Assembly (NCBI GenBank): GCA_011391085.1
Contig: JAABRD010000009.1
Coordinates: forward strand, 1-64,000
Source: Thiotrichaceae bacterium
GTDB taxonomy: Bacteria; Pseudomonadota; Gammaproteobacteria; Beggiatoales; Beggiatoaceae
Reading direction: 5' to 3'
DNA: 64,000 bases
Numbering within the stretch: the stretch's first letter is position 1; each line of letters opens with the position of its first letter. Both the position numbers and the translations under genes were made by a program. The notes beneath the pieces were generated by a model. The model saw only the letters and a list, made by a program, of their open reading frames with translations, was not told the origin of the DNA and did no database searches. This document shows, one piece after another, positions 62,695 through 64,000 of the stretch.

Positions 62695-64000
62695 TCAATC
62701 CAATTCAAATTCCTTCTTCCAACTCTCATCCTTTTGCCACTGCGGTTGTTCCCGCTTACAAAGCAAATAATTTTCCAACACGAGATAATCCATTTCCGTT
62801 CTCATAAAACATTGATAAGCCTCCTTGGGGGTGCAAACTATCGGTTCACCGCGCACATTGAAAGAAGTATTCACCAACACCGGGCAACCTGTCAAGTTCT
62901 CAAACTGTTTCAATAACGCATAATAGCGGGGATTGGTATCTGCATGAACCGTTTGAACCCGCGCCGAATAATCCAAATGAGTGATAGCAGGTAAAGTCGA
63001 ACGTGGGACCTTCAACTTCTCGATGCCAAACAACTGCTGTTGTTCTGCCGTCATCGGTAAGCGCAATTCTGGTTTTACGTCAGCTACCAATAACATATAC
63101 GGACTGGGACGGTCTAACTCAAAAATATCACTGACCCGTTCACTCAACACCGCAGGCGCAAAGGGACGAAAGGATTCGCGATACTTGATTTTCAAGTTCA
63201 TCACCGATTGCATTTTCGGACTCCGTGAGTCGCCTAAAATGGAACGATTCCCTAACGCCCGCGGGCCAAATTCCATCCGTCCTTGGAACCAACCAATGAC
63301 GTTTTCTTGGGCTAACAACTGTGCCACTTTCTCACACAAATCGGAATCCGATAAAAGTTGATAAGGGGCCGAGACAGAATCCAGAAACGTGCGAATCTCT
63401 CCCAAATTAGCAGCAGGTCCCAGATAAGAACCGCGCATTTGATCATGGATGCCATCAGTTTCACGCGGTTTGGTCAAATATTCATGCCACACACTGAACG
63501 CCGCCCCAATGGCACCACCCGCATCCCCTGCGGCCGGTTGAATCCACAAATCTTTAAAAATGCCTTCCCGTAACACTCGTCCATTGGCAACGCAATTTAA
63601 GGCAACACCACCTGCCAGACATAAATATTCCACTGCCAATTCGTCACGAATCGTCCTTGCCAGCCGTAATACGACCTCCTCAGTGACCACTTGAATCGAC
63701 CGGGCCAAATCCATTTCACGTTGCGTCAGCGGAGATTCGGGGCGACGTGGAGGACCGCCAAACAATTTGGCAAATTTATCATTGGTCATGGTCAACCCAA
63801 CAGCATAGTTGAAATATCGCATATTCAAACAAAACGTGCCATCCGGTTGAACATCAATCAAATTATCCAAAATCGTCTGCACATATTTCGGTTCACCATA
63901 AGGCGCCAAACCCATCAATTTATATTCTCCAGAATTGACCTTAAATCCGGTAAAATAAGTCAATGCAGAATACAGCAAGCCTAAAGAATGCGGAAAGTTA
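62695..64000 (-). CDS. Carbamoyltransferase (NodU/CmcH family), 5' end outside window
   Basis: At least 435 residues; the frame stays open to the window edge, so the N-terminal part is missing here. Family motifs: YKLMGLAPYGEPKY, LCLAGGVALNCVANGR (ATP/carbamoyl-adenylate region), GRMEFGPRALGNRSILGDSR and FRPFAPAVL, then LVNTSFNVRGEPIVCTP. It transfers a carbamoyl group from carbamoyl phosphate to a hydroxyl, here probably on a polysaccharide or lipid because of the SxtJ and DUF5989 genes downstream. Confidence 0.93.
   Translation of the reverse strand, partial: NFPHSLGLLYSALTYFTGFKVNSGEYKLMGLAPYGEPKYVQTILDNLIDVQPDGTFCLNMRYFNYAVGLTMTNDKFAKLFGGPPRRPESPLTQREMDLARSIQVVTEEVVLRLARTIRDELAVEYLCLAGGVALNCVANGRVLREGIFKDLWIQPAAGDAGGAIGAAFSVWHEYLTKPRETDGIHDQMRGSYLGPAANLGEIRTFLDSVSAPYQLLSDSDLCEKVAQLLAQENVIGWFQGRMEFGPRALGNRSILGDSRSPKMQSVMNLKIKYRESFRPFAPAVLSERVSDIFELDRPSPYMLLVADVKPELRLPMTAEQQQLFGIEKLKVPRSTLPAITHLDYSARVQTVHADTNPRYYALLKQFENLTGCPVLVNTSFNVRGEPIVCTPKEAYQCFMRTEMDYLVLENYLLCKREQPQWQKDESWKKEFELD

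Noticed and set aside
62158-64000. Saxitoxin-type biosynthesis locus
   Set aside because: Only SxtJ-like and carbamoyltransferase genes are present; both are common in glycan loci, and no saxitoxin core enzymes are seen.

Overview
The window looks like a chromosomal segment of a filamentous sulfur-oxidising gammaproteobacterium (Beggiatoa / Thioploca / Thiomargarita-like). The core genes are gammaproteobacterial in kind and order: rpsF-rpsR-rplI-dnaB-alr, lolA, pdxB, mtfA, trmL, rpiA, fabI. They sit among multi-domain sensory kinases and a very dense population of short palindromic repeats, toxin-antitoxin genes and Rpn-type genes. The lineage is an inference from gene content and from my recollection of such genomes; no rRNA or tRNA gene is present to confirm it.

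Layout. 0-3.4 kb: YbeL-like zinc-ribbon protein, kup potassium transporter, DUF2325 protein. 4-9 kb: a PAS-rich hybrid histidine kinase and a REC-kinase. 9.3-14 kb: fabI, rpiA, a FixH-like protein, an orphan AAA ATPase, mtfA. 14.2-26.5 kb: a secreted beta-propeller protein, a second hybrid kinase, an Rpn-family pseudogene, and a 2066-residue Ser/Thr kinase-AAA-GAF-PAS-GGDEF protein. 26.7-30.5 kb: two glycan-modifying fusion proteins (glycosyltransferase-methyltransferase and glycosyltransferase-sulfotransferase). 31.3-36.8 kb: SWIM protein, pdxB, and a frameshifted secreted hydrolase-like gene. 36.8-42.5 kb: an island of small toxin-antitoxin operons (brnTA, antitoxin-PIN, hicBA, mntA-hepT, UPF0175-DUF3368, broken copies). 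Several are separated by one conserved spacer with two hairpins and a sigma70-like promoter. A group II intron fragment lies at its end. 42.5-50.2 kb: RND efflux pump, a NACHT-HEAT-transmembrane protein, trmL. 50.4-53.8 kb: ExeA-like ATPase, AhpD-like protein, DUF2304 protein, methyltransferase. 53.8-54.2 kb: two tandem candidate small RNAs. 54.4-59.5 kb: alr, intein-containing dnaB and ribosomal genes on the minus strand. 59.7-64 kb: lolA, UPF0104 flippase-like protein, a truncated TA pair, then DUF5989, SxtJ and a carbamoyltransferase that runs off the window.

The most striking property is the repeat ecology. One MITE-like family has terminal inverted repeats beginning GGTAGTGATGCAAT. Three copies have exact 8-bp target duplications and a fourth a 7-of-8 match. 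Several other palindrome families occur between genes, inside genes (a kinase ATPase domain, an inter-domain linker, the giant kinase) and at the ends of truncated toxin genes. There they supply stop codons and short C-terminal tails.
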